Counted from the first letter of the stretch, positions 33,882 through 43,817 are shown. The stretch is 64,000 bases of DNA from Chryseobacterium lathyri (GCF_030812195.1 NZ_JAUSSF010000001.1:1302001-1366000); one strand, 5' to 3'. Made by a program: numbers and translations. The notes: a model not told the origin generated them from the letters alone.

Positions 33882-34567
33882 AAAATTTATTTAAAATAGC
33901 ATTCAGTATCGTAGCTATCAGCAGTTTAACATCATGTTTGGCTTATAGTGACGGATATGCAAATAATGGTGGCTATGGAGATCCGTATTATAATAACGGA
34001 TATTACTATGCTCCTTCCGGATATTACGGAAACGGCGGTTATTATGGGAATGACGGCTATTACTACAGAAACGATGTCAATTATTATTATGATAATGGGG
34101 TGCCTTATTATTACTATAATTCAGGGGACAGCCGAAGAAAAGTATATGTTGAAAGAAAAACTACGATAACTTCGCAGAGACCTAATAACGGATTCCAGAA
34201 TACTGGTACTAACAATAACAACGGGTTTAACAATAACAGAACAGGTACAAGAAACAACAGCAGTAATAACGGATTCAGAAATCCGAGCAATACCAACTCT
34301 AATAACAGCCAGAGACCACAAAGCAACCAGAACAACGGAGGCTTTAGAAATTCAGGCGGAAACTCTCAGAATAATCAGGGAAATCGAAATAATCAGAATA
34401 ACAGCGGAGGTTTCAGAAATACGCAACAGTACAACCAAAACCAGAACAGGAACAACACCAAAACAGAATCTTCCGGTGGGTTCAGGGGAAGTACAAGCAC
34501 GCAGAGTAACACTCAGCAAAACAGCAGCCCCACAAGACGGCAGTCGAGCGGAGGCGGATTTAGATAA
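33878..34567 (+). CDS. Tyr/Gly/Asn-rich lipoprotein with GGFR repeats
   Basis: A 229-residue protein starting MKNLFKIAFSIVAISSLTSC, a lipoprotein signal with lipobox LTSC. The mature part has a Tyr/Gly/Asn-rich stretch (residues about 25-85), a short charged segment (RRKVYVERKTTITSQRP) and then an Asn/Ser/Gln-rich low-complexity tail. That tail has spaced NGFR or GGFR motifs and ends SSGGGFR. It is likely exposed on a membrane surface. It is translationally coupled to pnuC (ATGA overlap), although a functional link is not obvious. No family recognised. Confidence 0.75.
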   Translation: MKNLFKIAFSIVAISSLTSCLAYSDGYANNGGYGDPYYNNGYYYAPSGYYGNGGYYGNDGYYYRNDVNYYYDNGVPYYYYNSGDSRRKVYVERKTTITSQRPNNGFQNTGTNNNNGFNNNRTGTRNNSSNNGFRNPSNTNSNNSQRPQSNQNNGGFRNSGGNSQNNQGNRNNQNNSGGFRNTQQYNQNQNRNNTKTESSGGFRGSTSTQSNTQQNSSPTRRQSSGGGFR

Positions 34568-34584
34568 AACGATTATAAATAAGA

Positions 34585-34612
34585 AAACGGACAGCTAACA
34601 CTGTTCGTTTTT
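34585..34612 (+). terminator. Terminator after the GGFR lipoprotein gene
   Basis: AAACGGACAG pairs with CTGTTCGTTT (one G-U pair) over a 6-base loop and is followed by TTCATTTT. It lies 17 bases after the stop. Confidence 0.75.
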
Positions 34613-34626
34613 CATTTTAAATATAT

Positions 34627-34634
34627 TAATTTTG
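34627..34634 (+). promoter_or_regulatory. -7 box of the dapF promoter
   Basis: TAATTTTG fits TAnnTTTG, 23 bases before the dapF ATG and just after the preceding terminator. The -33 box is poor. Confidence 0.4.
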
Positions 34635-34657
34635 CTTGTTAATTTTAGACTAAAAAT

Positions 34658-35425
34658 ATGGAATTTTATAAATATCAAGGGACTGGGAATGATTTTGTAA
34701 TGATTGACAACCGTGATCTGCAGTTCCCTAAGGAGAAAGATCTTATTGAAAAATTATGTGACAGACGTTTCGGAATCGGTGCGGACGGACTTATCCTTCT
34801 GGAAAATGATAATACCTATGATTTCAAAATGGTATATTATAATTCTGATGGGGGTGAAAGTACGATGTGCGGAAATGGCGGAAGATGTCTTGTGGCCTTT
34901 GCTTTCTTTTTAGATATTTTCGAGGACAAATGTAAGTTCATTGCTACAGACGGTGAGCATGAAGCAGAGATCCATAACGGTATCATCAAATTAAAGATGA
35001 TTGATGTGGATACCATTTCCGCAGACGGAGAAGATACGGTAATGAATACAGGATCGCCTCATTATGTGAAATATGTGGAAGATCTGGTTAATTATAATGT
35101 TTTCGCAGCAGGTCATGGCATAAGAAATTCAGAAAATTATAAGGAAAACGGCATCAATGTGAATTTTGTTGAAAAAATTACTGATGATGAAATTTTTGTA
35201 AGAACCTATGAACGAGGCGTTGAGGATGAAACTTACAGCTGCGGAACAGGAGTTACAGCTTCTGCTTTAACTTTTCTTCAAAAAAATAATCTAATCTCTG
35301 TAAAAGTTAAAACTTTAGGAGGCAATCTTAAGGTTCATGCTGAAAAAAAAGGAAATTCTTTTCAAAATATTTGGCTTGAAGGTCCTGCAAAGCAAGTTTT
35401 TAGAGGTAAAATAGATCTTATTTAA
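34658..35425 (+). CDS. dapF: Diaminopimelate epimerase
   Basis: Converts LL- to meso-diaminopimelate for lysine and peptidoglycan synthesis without a cofactor. The 255-residue protein has both catalytic cysteines, C71 in ESTMCGNGGRC and C195 in TYSCGTGVTASAL, and the usual start YQGTGNDFVMID. mltG follows 29 bases later on the same strand, so the two cell-wall genes probably form an operon. Confidence 0.96.
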   Translation: MEFYKYQGTGNDFVMIDNRDLQFPKEKDLIEKLCDRRFGIGADGLILLENDNTYDFKMVYYNSDGGESTMCGNGGRCLVAFAFFLDIFEDKCKFIATDGEHEAEIHNGIIKLKMIDVDTISADGEDTVMNTGSPHYVKYVEDLVNYNVFAAGHGIRNSENYKENGINVNFVEKITDDEIFVRTYERGVEDETYSCGTGVTASALTFLQKNNLISVKVKTLGGNLKVHAEKKGNSFQNIWLEGPAKQVFRGKIDLI

Positions 35426-35454
35426 AAACTAAACTTTTAATCAAATTTTTAATA

Positions 35455-36480
35455 ATGAAAAAAACTGTTCTCATTATCGCTCTTATTATTGTTGGAGCGG
35501 CAGGATTTTTTGGTTTGAGATTTTATAATAAATATTATGGAAACAACGTAGAAAAAGACGGATATGTTCTTATTCCTCATAAAGCTGATTTCAAGCAGAT
35601 TCTTGATTCAGTGGGTCCATATGTAAAAGATAAGGAAGCTTTTGAAGCGGTTGCCAGGGATAAAAATCTCGATAAATTTTTCAAGCCGGGCCGCTATCAC
35701 TTTCAATCAGGTGCAGGCAACACCAATCTTGTAAATATGATCAAGGCGGGTAACCAATCTGAAAACAGCTTCAGAATAGGCGATTTTGGAGATATGTACC
35801 AAATGATTGGAAAAGTCACAAAAAAAACAGAGCTGGACTCTTTACATTTTGTCAGTGACCTAAATCAGGTGGCCGTGGAAAAAGGTTATAAAAATGCAGA
35901 GGATTTAAAGAAATATTTTTTCATCGACACTTATAATTTTTTCTGGACGGTAAGCCCAAGGGAATTCTTCAAAAAGTTTGATGAACAGTACAATGAATTC
36001 TGGACAAGCGAAAGAAAAAATAAGGAACAGCAATCCGGATTGACCAGAGATCAGATCTATGCACTGGCATCTATTGTCTATAAAGAATCAGGAGGGAAAA
36101 AGGATGAAATGAAAACAATCGCGGGACTGTACCTGAACCGTTACAGAAAAGGAATGAAGCTACAGTCTGACCCTACTGTAATTTATGCAATTAACCAACA
36201 GACTAATTTTAAAGAGCCGATCAAAAGAGTATTATATAAGCATTTGTCTACACCATCACCATACAATACATATGCTAATGCCGGAATTCCTCCGGGCCCT
36301 ATCTGCGTGGTAGATAAAAGTTCTGTAGATGCGGTTTTAAGTGCGGAAAACAACAATTACATATTTATGTGTGCTGATCCTGCAAGATTTGGCTATCATA
36401 AGTTTACAGCAAGTGCGGAAGAGCATGCTATCAATGCAAAAGCTTATCAGGACTGGCTGAATTCAAAGAATATAAAATAA
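35455..36480 (+). CDS. mltG: Endolytic transglycosylase MltG
   Basis: Membrane-anchored lytic transglycosylase that cuts nascent glycan strands and is thought to end their elongation. The 341-residue protein has one N-terminal helix (VLIIALIIVGAAGFFGL), a LysM-like region and the YceG catalytic domain. The catalytic residue is E211 in ASIVYKESGGK, with LQSDPTVIYAI and NTYANAGIPPGPICV further on. It is co-oriented with dapF, 29 bases apart. Confidence 0.93.
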   Translation: MKKTVLIIALIIVGAAGFFGLRFYNKYYGNNVEKDGYVLIPHKADFKQILDSVGPYVKDKEAFEAVARDKNLDKFFKPGRYHFQSGAGNTNLVNMIKAGNQSENSFRIGDFGDMYQMIGKVTKKTELDSLHFVSDLNQVAVEKGYKNAEDLKKYFFIDTYNFFWTVSPREFFKKFDEQYNEFWTSERKNKEQQSGLTRDQIYALASIVYKESGGKKDEMKTIAGLYLNRYRKGMKLQSDPTVIYAINQQTNFKEPIKRVLYKHLSTPSPYNTYANAGIPPGPICVVDKSSVDAVLSAENNNYIFMCADPARFGYHKFTASAEEHAINAKAYQDWLNSKNIK

Positions 36481-36649
36481 AAAAAATATTTAACTTTTAT
36501 TTAACAATATAACAATTAACATTTAACTCTCATATACGACTTATACATCTATAAATAAATACATAAATCATAATATCCGAAATCAGACCCAATTCATGAT
36601 TTCATAATATTAAGGTTTATACTTTACGATTTTACACAAAAAATACCTT

Positions 36650-39217
36650 ATGAATCAGACGGAAATTGTCAACATTCTCACAAAAAAAACGTTAGCCCTC
36701 ACGTTTGTACTTTCGGCAGCTGCAATGGCATTTGCCCAGGACAAGGCAGGCGTTACGGGAATGATTGTCAACAAAAGCAACCAGCCGGTTCCTTATGCTT
36801 CTGTGACGTTCAGCAATAAAGCGAACAAGACATTAAGCGATGCAGTATTGACCGATGAAAAAGGACAGTACAAGCTGGAACTGGTACCTGGAAATTACGA
36901 CATTACAGTAGAAGCAATTGACTACAAAAAAAGCATAGTCAATAAAAGTATTGCAGGTCCTGGAAATATTGGTGCCCTATCCATACAGCCAGAAGCTACC
37001 ACTACTCTGGATGGCAAAACCCAGGAAATACAAGGTGTGGTGATCACTGCAGCAGCTACAAAACCTTATAAAGTTGAGCTTGATAAAAGAACTTATGATC
37101 CTTCACAGGATATTGTAAGTAAAGGCGGAAATCTTCAGGATGTCCTTTCTAATGTTCCTTCTGTTTCTGTGGATACTGACGGTACTGTTTCGATGAGAGG
37201 AAGCTCTAATGTGAAATTCCTGATCAACGGAAAACCTTCAGCTCTCCTTGGGATTGATGATGGAGCTAATGCGCTTCAAAGTATTCCTGCAGATCAGATC
37301 GACAGAATTGAAGTAATTACCAACCCTTCTTCTAAATTTGAGGCGAGCGGTACTGCCGGTATTTTGAATATTATTTTAAAGAAAAGCAAGAAGACCGGTT
37401 TTAACGGTAGTGTTATCGGAACTTTAGGCTATCTTCCTCAAACCAACCTGAATGCCAACCTTAACTGGAGAAAAGGAAACTTTACATGGTTTCTAAATGG
37501 CGGCGGAGGTTACAGAGAATCAAAAAACACTAACAGAACAGATGATTATTTTACTAATGCAGTAAAAAGTAATGATTTAGTTATCAGAAACCAGGACTCT
37601 GAAACTAAAAGTAAAAATAATAACTATAACGCTTCTGCAGGTATCGTTTATGATATTTCTGAAAAAACTTCAGTAAACGCATCAGGAACTGTAAGAACTT
37701 TTGATAGTGAAAATTTTGGAAATATTGATTATAAATATTCTTATTTCACAGATCCGAATGGTATTTCTAATAGAACCACTTTTGGAACTAATAATAATTT
37801 AGCCTTTCAGGGAGATTTTGGTTTAGATCATAAATTTGATGATAAAGGTCAAAATCTATTTCTATCATTAAGCTTGCAAAGAAGCAGATCCTATAATGAT
37901 ACAAATGTTGATGAGACTCAAAATGGGGCATTTTTACTTAAAAATGTGGTTAACCAGAACACCATTAATAAAGCTGTTATAGGTAAAGCTGACTACGAAT
38001 TACCGATCGGTGAAAATTCGAAATTAGAGGCGGGTTACAGGATAGACATCAACACGAACGATTACAGTAATGATGTTCTACAGAGTACTGTTTCAGCACC
38101 TATTTTAAGCTTCCTTAAACCATATACTTATGATGCGACATATAAAGAGACTTTCAATGCTTTTTATTTACAGTTTAAAAGTAAAATAGGTAAATTAGGA
38201 TATCAGTTAGGATTAAGGGATGAATTATCTAAAGTAGATATTAATTATCAAAATCTTGACCCTACGAAACAACCGATTCTTACCACTAAAAATTACAATA
38301 ACTTATTTCCAAGTGTTTATTTAAGTTATGAATTTGCAAAGGATAATCAGTTGTTGGTAAACTACACAAGAAGAATTGACCGCCCAAGATCTTTCTTTAT
38401 GATTCCTAACCCGAATTATAGTGATAACCAAAATATTTTTGACGGAAATATTGATCTTAATCCATCATATGTAGATTCTTTTGAATTTGGTTATAGCATT
38501 TCAAAAAAGAAATTTATAATCAATCCAACATTATATTACAGACATCAGACTGATGATACAAAAATGTTAGTATTCAATCTCAAGGAAAAATATATTGATA
38601 CAGATCTAAATGAACGTGAACGTATTGTATCTCATACAAAACCTATTAATCTGGGTACAGATGACCGTTTCGGTTTAGATTTAAACTTTAACTGGGATGC
38701 AACAAGTTGGTTGAAATTCTTAGGAAATGTAGATCTGTTTGGTTACAATACAAAAGGTAGCACTCTATATGACACCTTTGATAAAGACGGCAATCCCATT
38801 CAGGCTGTTGCTGATTTTAACGGTAAGGGTTTTTCCACAAGAGCAAGACTTACTTCAACGGTTAAAGTTGATAAAACATTCAGTTTTCAACTACAAGGAT
38901 TCTACAGAGGAGGCCAAAAAACTGCTTATCAGGATAGAAAAGATATGTATGCCATCAGTTTCGGTGCATCTAAAACAATTTGGAAAGGTGACGGAACTTT
39001 AGCATTTAACGTTCAAGATATTTTCAATACCAGAGCGATGAGATCTACAACATATACAGCAAACAGCGTAAGAGATTCTTATATGCAATGGCAACCGAGA
39101 CAGTTCTCAGTTTCTCTTACCTACAGGTTTAAGCAGGGTGAGAAGGTAGAGCAACCTAAAAGAAAAAAAGATATCAACTCCAATGCAGCAGGCGACGACC
39201 AGCAAGCTCCAATATAA
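36650..39217 (+). CDS. TonB-dependent receptor-like outer membrane beta-barrel protein
   Basis: An 855-residue protein with a signal peptide (ending AAAMAFAQD). It continues with a CarboxypepD_reg-like domain (residues about 35-105, PVPYASVTFSNK to EAIDYKKS) and a plug domain (QDVLSNVPSVSVDTDGTVSMRGSSNVKFLINGKP in order; DQIDRIEVITNPSSKFEASG). A large beta-barrel of the family-2 type runs to about residue 830. The short Lys/Gln-rich tail has no canonical terminal aromatic. It belongs to the TonB receptor superfamily, but the ligand is unknown. I chose ATG at 36650. It has no SusD partner, so it is not a standard glycan-utilisation pair. Confidence 0.88.
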   Translation: MNQTEIVNILTKKTLALTFVLSAAAMAFAQDKAGVTGMIVNKSNQPVPYASVTFSNKANKTLSDAVLTDEKGQYKLELVPGNYDITVEAIDYKKSIVNKSIAGPGNIGALSIQPEATTTLDGKTQEIQGVVITAAATKPYKVELDKRTYDPSQDIVSKGGNLQDVLSNVPSVSVDTDGTVSMRGSSNVKFLINGKPSALLGIDDGANALQSIPADQIDRIEVITNPSSKFEASGTAGILNIILKKSKKTGFNGSVIGTLGYLPQTNLNANLNWRKGNFTWFLNGGGGYRESKNTNRTDDYFTNAVKSNDLVIRNQDSETKSKNNNYNASAGIVYDISEKTSVNASGTVRTFDSENFGNIDYKYSYFTDPNGISNRTTFGTNNNLAFQGDFGLDHKFDDKGQNLFLSLSLQRSRSYNDTNVDETQNGAFLLKNVVNQNTINKAVIGKADYELPIGENSKLEAGYRIDINTNDYSNDVLQSTVSAPILSFLKPYTYDATYKETFNAFYLQFKSKIGKLGYQLGLRDELSKVDINYQNLDPTKQPILTTKNYNNLFPSVYLSYEFAKDNQLLVNYTRRIDRPRSFFMIPNPNYSDNQNIFDGNIDLNPSYVDSFEFGYSISKKKFIINPTLYYRHQTDDTKMLVFNLKEKYIDTDLNERERIVSHTKPINLGTDDRFGLDLNFNWDATSWLKFLGNVDLFGYNTKGSTLYDTFDKDGNPIQAVADFNGKGFSTRARLTSTVKVDKTFSFQLQGFYRGGQKTAYQDRKDMYAISFGASKTIWKGDGTLAFNVQDIFNTRAMRSTTYTANSVRDSYMQWQPRQFSVSLTYRFKQGEKVEQPKRKKDINSNAAGDDQQAPI

Positions 39218-39222
39218 TACAG

Positions 39223-39257
39223 AAAAAATCCCGGAAAATATTTTCCGGGATTTTTTT
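39223..39257. terminator. Bidirectional terminator
   Basis: A long palindrome built on AATCCCGGAAAATATTTTCCGGGATT with A-run and T-run flanks separates the convergent barrel and nucleotidyltransferase genes. Its right end includes the stop codon of the minus-strand gene. Confidence 0.9.
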
Positions 39258-39708
39258 ATTTTAATGCTTCAGCTTTTGAAAATTTTTCCTTTTCCGCTTC
39301 ATAAATTCGTTTTCTCAAATCACTGGAAGAAAATCTATGATCCCTTTTGTTATAAAAGATTTCAATGCCCTTCTCTTCACAATATTTTTTTCCGGTGAAA
39401 TCTCTGTCCATATAATCATCACCGATAATCCTCACATCAATGACGAAAGACTTTAAAATATCTTCAAGGTCTTCTTCTGTGTAGTAAGGAATAATCTCGT
39501 CTACTGCGTTTACAGCTTTCAGTTGGATGTATCTTTCTACAATGGTCTGTGTAGGCCTGTTCTTATTCGGACGGTCATGAGACGGATCGATCTGAAGCCC
39601 TACAATTAAATAATCGCAAACTGTTTTAGCTTCTTCAAGCATTTTGATGTGTCCTGCATGAAGCAGATCAAATGAAGAAAATGTAATACCTATTTTTTGT
39701 GTTTTCAT
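39256..39708 (-). CDS. Cytidylyltransferase-like nucleotidyltransferase
   Basis: A 150-residue protein of the glycerol-3-phosphate cytidylyltransferase/RfaE2 superfamily. The nucleotide-binding HxGH motif appears as LLHAGHIKML, and the C-terminal loop as HRFSSSDLRKRI. Small enzymes of this kind activate phosphorylated alcohols or sugars with CTP or ATP. It follows galE on the same strand with a gap of about 100 bases, so a role in surface polysaccharide or lipid headgroup precursor supply is plausible. The exact substrate is unknown. Confidence 0.85.
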   Translation of the reverse strand: MKTQKIGITFSSFDLLHAGHIKMLEEAKTVCDYLIVGLQIDPSHDRPNKNRPTQTIVERYIQLKAVNAVDEIIPYYTEEDLEDILKSFVIDVRIIGDDYMDRDFTGKKYCEEKGIEIFYNKRDHRFSSSDLRKRIYEAEKEKFSKAEALK

Positions 39709-39811
39709 AATAATGTCAATTAAAATTCCCTTACAACAGTTATTCTTTTAAAACGAAGGCTCATATTGCGGGAAAAGATTTTGTATTAATATTTATTTTT
39801 AAGTTCTTATT

Positions 39812-40831
39812 TTAAACCGTCCTGGAATCAAGATACTGCTGCCATTTCCAGACTGTTCTTAAAGATTCTTCTAATGAAGTTTCAGATTTCCAGTGAAGCT
39901 CTTTTTCAGCTTTGTCAGCATTAGCATAGGCAACGGTAATATCCCCTTCTCTTTTAGCACAGATCTGGTAAGGGATTTTCACATCGTTAGCCGTTTCAAA
40001 AGCCTTTATAACTTCCAGTACGGATGAGCCTTTTCCTGTTCCTAAATTAAAGATGTCAACCATTGTTTCTTCGCTGCTCTCCAGTAATCTTTTCAGCGCA
40101 CTTACGTGGGCTTTAGCCAGGTCAACAACGTAAATGTAATCACGAATCGCTGTTCCATCTGCTGTATCATAGTCATCACCCCAGATATTCAGTTTTTCGC
40201 GGATTCCGGCTGCTGTTTGGGTAAGATAAGGAATTAAGTTATTAGGAACACCTAATGGCAATTCACCCAATTTCCCTGACGGATGAGCACCTATCGGATT
40301 AAAGTATCTTAGGAGAGAAATCCTTCTGTTATAAGCTTTTGCAAAATCAATCAGAATTTCTTCTCCCATCTGCTTTGTTTTACCGTAAACACTTTCAGGA
40401 AGCTTTAACGGTGTATTTTCGTCGATAGGCATCTTCTCCGCCTGTCCATATACCGTACAAGAAGAGCTGAATATAAAATTAGAGACTCCTCTTTCTTTAA
40501 ATTCCTGAAGAATATTGATCAGGGTGAATAAATTATTTTCATAATAATCTACCGGTTTTACCTGGCTTTCTCCAACTGCTTTGGAAGCTGCAAAATTGAT
40601 GCATCCTTCAATCTGATGTGCATCAAAAACCTGGGATAGAAGTTCCCTTCTCTTTAAATCAAAAGGATAAAAAATGGGTTTCTTACCTGTAATTTCTTCA
40701 ATGTTTTTTAAAATAAACTTTTCGGAGTTGGATAAATCATCTACAATAATAACTTCAAAACCATTATTGATAAGTTCTACTACTGTGTGGGAACCTATAT
40801 ATCCAAGCCCTCCTGTAACAAGTACTGCCAT
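39812..40831 (-). CDS. galE: UDP-glucose 4-epimerase
   Basis: Extended short-chain dehydrogenase that interconverts UDP-glucose and UDP-galactose with bound NAD. The 339-residue protein shows the cofactor loop TGGLGYIGSHT, the serine of FSSSCTVYG and the catalytic YGKTK motif. Further family motifs are LRYFNPIGAHPSG and GDDYDTADGTAIRDYIYV. It lies between a DegT-type aminotransferase and a nucleotidyltransferase, all on the minus strand, forming a small sugar-nucleotide cluster. Confidence 0.94.
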   Translation of the reverse strand: MAVLVTGGLGYIGSHTVVELINNGFEVIIVDDLSNSEKFILKNIEEITGKKPIFYPFDLKRRELLSQVFDAHQIEGCINFAASKAVGESQVKPVDYYENNLFTLINILQEFKERGVSNFIFSSSCTVYGQAEKMPIDENTPLKLPESVYGKTKQMGEEILIDFAKAYNRRISLLRYFNPIGAHPSGKLGELPLGVPNNLIPYLTQTAAGIREKLNIWGDDYDTADGTAIRDYIYVVDLAKAHVSALKRLLESSEETMVDIFNLGTGKGSSVLEVIKAFETANDVKIPYQICAKREGDITVAYANADKAEKELHWKSETSLEESLRTVWKWQQYLDSRTV

Positions 40832-40892
40832 TTTTATTATTATTTTTTAATCGTTGTGTTTCTTAAGTCTTCTTTTGCTTTGAAGCATATTT

Positions 40893-42017
40893 TTATTTCA
40901 TAAACTCCAACACAGCATCCGTAATATACTTCAGCTGCTCTTCATCCAGTTCCGTATGCATTGGCAGAGATATTACCTGATCCAAAAGCTTATCTGTATT
41001 CACAAAATCCGCATCATTGCTTTCCTGATAATATGCTTTCTGCTTTCTCAAGGCTACTGGATAATAGATCATTGCAGGAATTTCTTTTTCTGTAAGGAAT
41101 TTTTGAAGTTCGTTACGCTTTCCATTCAGGATTCTCAAAGTATATTGATGGAATACATGCGTTGAATTTTCCGATCTTTCCGGCGTTAAGATATCTGCAT
41201 GTCCGGCAAAAGCTTCATCATAATAATCAGCAGCTTTTCTTCTCGCCTCGTTGTAAGAATCCAGGTGAGGAAGTTTCTTTCTTAAAACGGCAGCCTGAAT
41301 ACTGTCTAACCTTGAGTTCACTCCTACCTCATCATGATAATATCTTTCATACATTCCGTGATTAACAATTCCTCTTAAACGGTGTGCCAGTTCATCATTA
41401 TTGGTAAAAATAGCCCCACCATCACCATAGCAGCCTAAATTTTTAGAGGGGAAGAATGAAGTGGTTCCTACAGTTGCCATTGTTCCTGCATATTTCTCAG
41501 TTCCATCAGAGAACGTATATTGAGCACCAATTGCCTGTGCATTGTCTTCAATTACATAAAGATTATGTTCTTCTGCAATTTTTAAGATTTCTTCCATATT
41601 GGCACACTGTCCGAAGATATGTACCGGAATAATTGCTTTTGTTTTCGGGGTAATTGCTTTTCTAATTTCTTCAGTAGAAATGGTGAATGTATCGTAATCT
41701 ACATCTACCAGCACTGATTTCAGTTTAAGCAGATGAATAACTTCTACTGTAGCAGCAAAAGTAAAATCTGCGGTGATCACTTCGTCTCCTTCTTTAAGAT
41801 CCAAAGCCATCAGCGCAATCTGCAAAGCATCCGTTCCGTTAGCACACGGGATCACATGCTTTACATCTAAATAAGATTCCAATTCATTCTGGAAAGACTT
41901 TACTTCAGGACCGTTGATAAAAGCCGCAGAATCCATTACATTTAAAACTGCATTATCTACATCATTCTTTATTTTGTAATACTGACTTTGCAAGTCAACC
42001 ATCTGAATTTTTTTCAT
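40893..42017 (-). CDS. DegT/DnrJ/EryC1/StrS sugar aminotransferase
   Basis: PLP-dependent enzyme that transaminates keto sugars on nucleotide carriers. The 374-residue protein has the PLP-lysine in SFFPSKNLGCYGDGG (K192), the cofactor aspartate in VIEDNAQAIGA and the substrate loop VPVH-like IIPVHIFGQ. The early MVDLQSQYYKIK and MDSAAFINGPEV are typical of WbpE/QdtB-like members. It is the first gene of the cluster with galE and the nucleotidyltransferase. It probably feeds amino-sugar units to O-antigen or glycoprotein glycans; the specific sugar is unknown. Confidence 0.9.
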   Translation of the reverse strand: MKKIQMVDLQSQYYKIKNDVDNAVLNVMDSAAFINGPEVKSFQNELESYLDVKHVIPCANGTDALQIALMALDLKEGDEVITADFTFAATVEVIHLLKLKSVLVDVDYDTFTISTEEIRKAITPKTKAIIPVHIFGQCANMEEILKIAEEHNLYVIEDNAQAIGAQYTFSDGTEKYAGTMATVGTTSFFPSKNLGCYGDGGAIFTNNDELAHRLRGIVNHGMYERYYHDEVGVNSRLDSIQAAVLRKKLPHLDSYNEARRKAADYYDEAFAGHADILTPERSENSTHVFHQYTLRILNGKRNELQKFLTEKEIPAMIYYPVALRKQKAYYQESNDADFVNTDKLLDQVISLPMHTELDEEQLKYITDAVLEFMK

Positions 42018-42103
42018 AAATAAATATTTGTGTAAAAATAAGGAATTTAAAATCCTATCAAAAATTTTATTGATTTTGTTTTATCTTTATAGAAAATAAC
42101 TTT

Positions 42104-43708
42104 ATGAAAAAACTTTTACTCTTTTGTCTTTTAGTGGGTTACTCTACCATAAATGCTCAGACGGAGCTTGTTTTTGTTTATTTTACGGGCAAACCGAATA
42201 AAGCTGCTTTTTATGCCAATCCGCTTTCAGAACTGACCCAAAAATCTCTTAACAGACGCACTTCACTGGGTATTCCGCTGAATGATCAGGATGCTCCCAT
42301 TGAACAGTCTTATATCCAAAATCTTCAGAACCTCGGTTTTACTGTTACAGATTATTCCAAATGGCTTAACGGCGCTGCTGTAAATGCTACTCCGGCTCAA
42401 ATAGCAATTTTACAGGCACAGCCTTATGTATCATCGGTAGGAAGTTTCGCCAGAAACAGTACTTCTGTTCCTAAAGCTGCCCATCAGAATAAATGGAATT
42501 CTTCTTCCGACGTTCAAAAGACTCTGACCGTCTTTGATTACGGTTCAGGCTCTGCACAGATCGATCAGATCAATATAAGACCTCTTCACCTTGCCGGATT
42601 TACAGGAACAGGAATTTCCATTGCAGTTATCGATGCGGGCTTTCCTTATGTAGATACCGGATCTGCCTTTGAAAGATTACGGACCAACAATCAGATCAAA
42701 GCTGTTTATGACTTTGTCACCAAAACAAACAATGTGTACAGCACTGCCATAAGCAATCACGGATCTGCTGTGCTGGGAGCCATCGGAGGCTATATCGAAA
42801 ACACTTTCGTAGGATCAGCACCGGATGCCGATTTTTATCTTTACCGCAGTGAAAATGCTGTTGGTGAAGTTCCGGAAGAGGAATTATACTGGATAGAAGC
42901 AGCCGAAGAAGCAGACAGAAAAGGAGTTGATATCATCACAGCCTCTCTTGGATATAACGTTTTTGACGATTCCCGATACAGTTACAGCTATTCAGATATG
43001 AATGGAACGACCTCTTTCATCGCAAGAGCTGCTGAAATAGCGGCCAACAAAGGAATTTTTGTGCTCGCAGCTGCAGGAAATTCAGGTCTTCAGCCATGGC
43101 ATTACATAATGACTCCTGCAGACAATGCCAAGGTATTCAGCATAGGATCAGTAGATGCAACAGGAAATTCTTCAGGGTTTTCATCGTATGGCCCGAATGC
43201 GCTTGGTGTGGTAAAACCTGACGGAAGTGCAAGAGGAACTGCATCTGCTACAGTTACCAACAGCACCTTAACTTCAGTAAACGGAACCTCCATTGCAACG
43301 CCTATAGCCGCTGGTGGCGTAGCATGTTTTATCCAGGCTTTTCCTTCCATGAGCAGGGAACTGATGAGAACCAAACTGAGACAGACCGCTTCACTTTATC
43401 CCGCACACACAGACCAGATGGGTTATGGTATTCTTAATTTTGGAAGTCTTTACAATCAGGTATTGAATACTTCTGAAATGGTGAAAAAAGAAAAATTTGC
43501 CATTTTCCCGAATCCTGTTAAAAATATTTTGAATGTAGCTTTCGAGGGTGAAATTCTGTCGCTAGAGGTTTATGATAATTTAGGGAAACTGATCAGAAAA
43601 AATAGAAGTCAGAAATCTATAGAAGTGGAAGATTTTCCGAGGGGAACTTATTATCTGAAAATTCAAACGAAGGATCAGGTTTTCTATGAGAAATTCTTAA
43701 AGGAATAA
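42104..43708 (+). CDS. Subtilisin-like (S8) secreted protease with T9SS tail
   Basis: A 534-residue protein with a signal peptide (MKKLLLFCLLVGYSTINAQ) and a propeptide-like region to about residue 140. The S8 catalytic domain has Asp in IAVIDAGFPYVD (about 176), His in SNHGSAVLGAI (about 218) and Ser in NGTSIATPIAAG (about 395). The C-terminal 70-75 residues (FAIFPNPVKNILNVAF to YLKIQTKDQVFYEKF) are a T9SS type A sorting domain. It should be an extracellular or surface protease. TATCTTTA at 42082-42089 could be its -7 box. It is divergent from the sugar-nucleotide cluster. Confidence 0.92.
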   Translation: MKKLLLFCLLVGYSTINAQTELVFVYFTGKPNKAAFYANPLSELTQKSLNRRTSLGIPLNDQDAPIEQSYIQNLQNLGFTVTDYSKWLNGAAVNATPAQIAILQAQPYVSSVGSFARNSTSVPKAAHQNKWNSSSDVQKTLTVFDYGSGSAQIDQINIRPLHLAGFTGTGISIAVIDAGFPYVDTGSAFERLRTNNQIKAVYDFVTKTNNVYSTAISNHGSAVLGAIGGYIENTFVGSAPDADFYLYRSENAVGEVPEEELYWIEAAEEADRKGVDIITASLGYNVFDDSRYSYSYSDMNGTTSFIARAAEIAANKGIFVLAAAGNSGLQPWHYIMTPADNAKVFSIGSVDATGNSSGFSSYGPNALGVVKPDGSARGTASATVTNSTLTSVNGTSIATPIAAGGVACFIQAFPSMSRELMRTKLRQTASLYPAHTDQMGYGILNFGSLYNQVLNTSEMVKKEKFAIFPNPVKNILNVAFEGEILSLEVYDNLGKLIRKNRSQKSIEVEDFPRGTYYLKIQTKDQVFYEKFLKE

Positions 43709-43780
43709 TTTTAACTCTCCTTATTACACAAATGTGCTTTAGTCAAGAAAATATCGCAATCATTCAGGTTGAATAAAAGT

Positions 43781-43806
43781 AAACGCCTCTCGATCGAGAG
43801 GCGTTT
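43781..43806. terminator. Palindromic hairpin between the protease and ppc
   Basis: AAACGCCTCTCGA and its exact complement form a 26-base palindrome between two convergent genes. The T-run is short (three T on each side), so it is a moderately good bidirectional terminator. Confidence 0.7.
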
Positions 43807-43817
43807 GCTATGATACA

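Noticed and set aside
34114..34335. Two overlapping minus-strand frames in the lipoprotein gene
   Set aside because: Leu/Val-rich translations are the mirror of the Asn/Ser-rich repeat region and have no start context.
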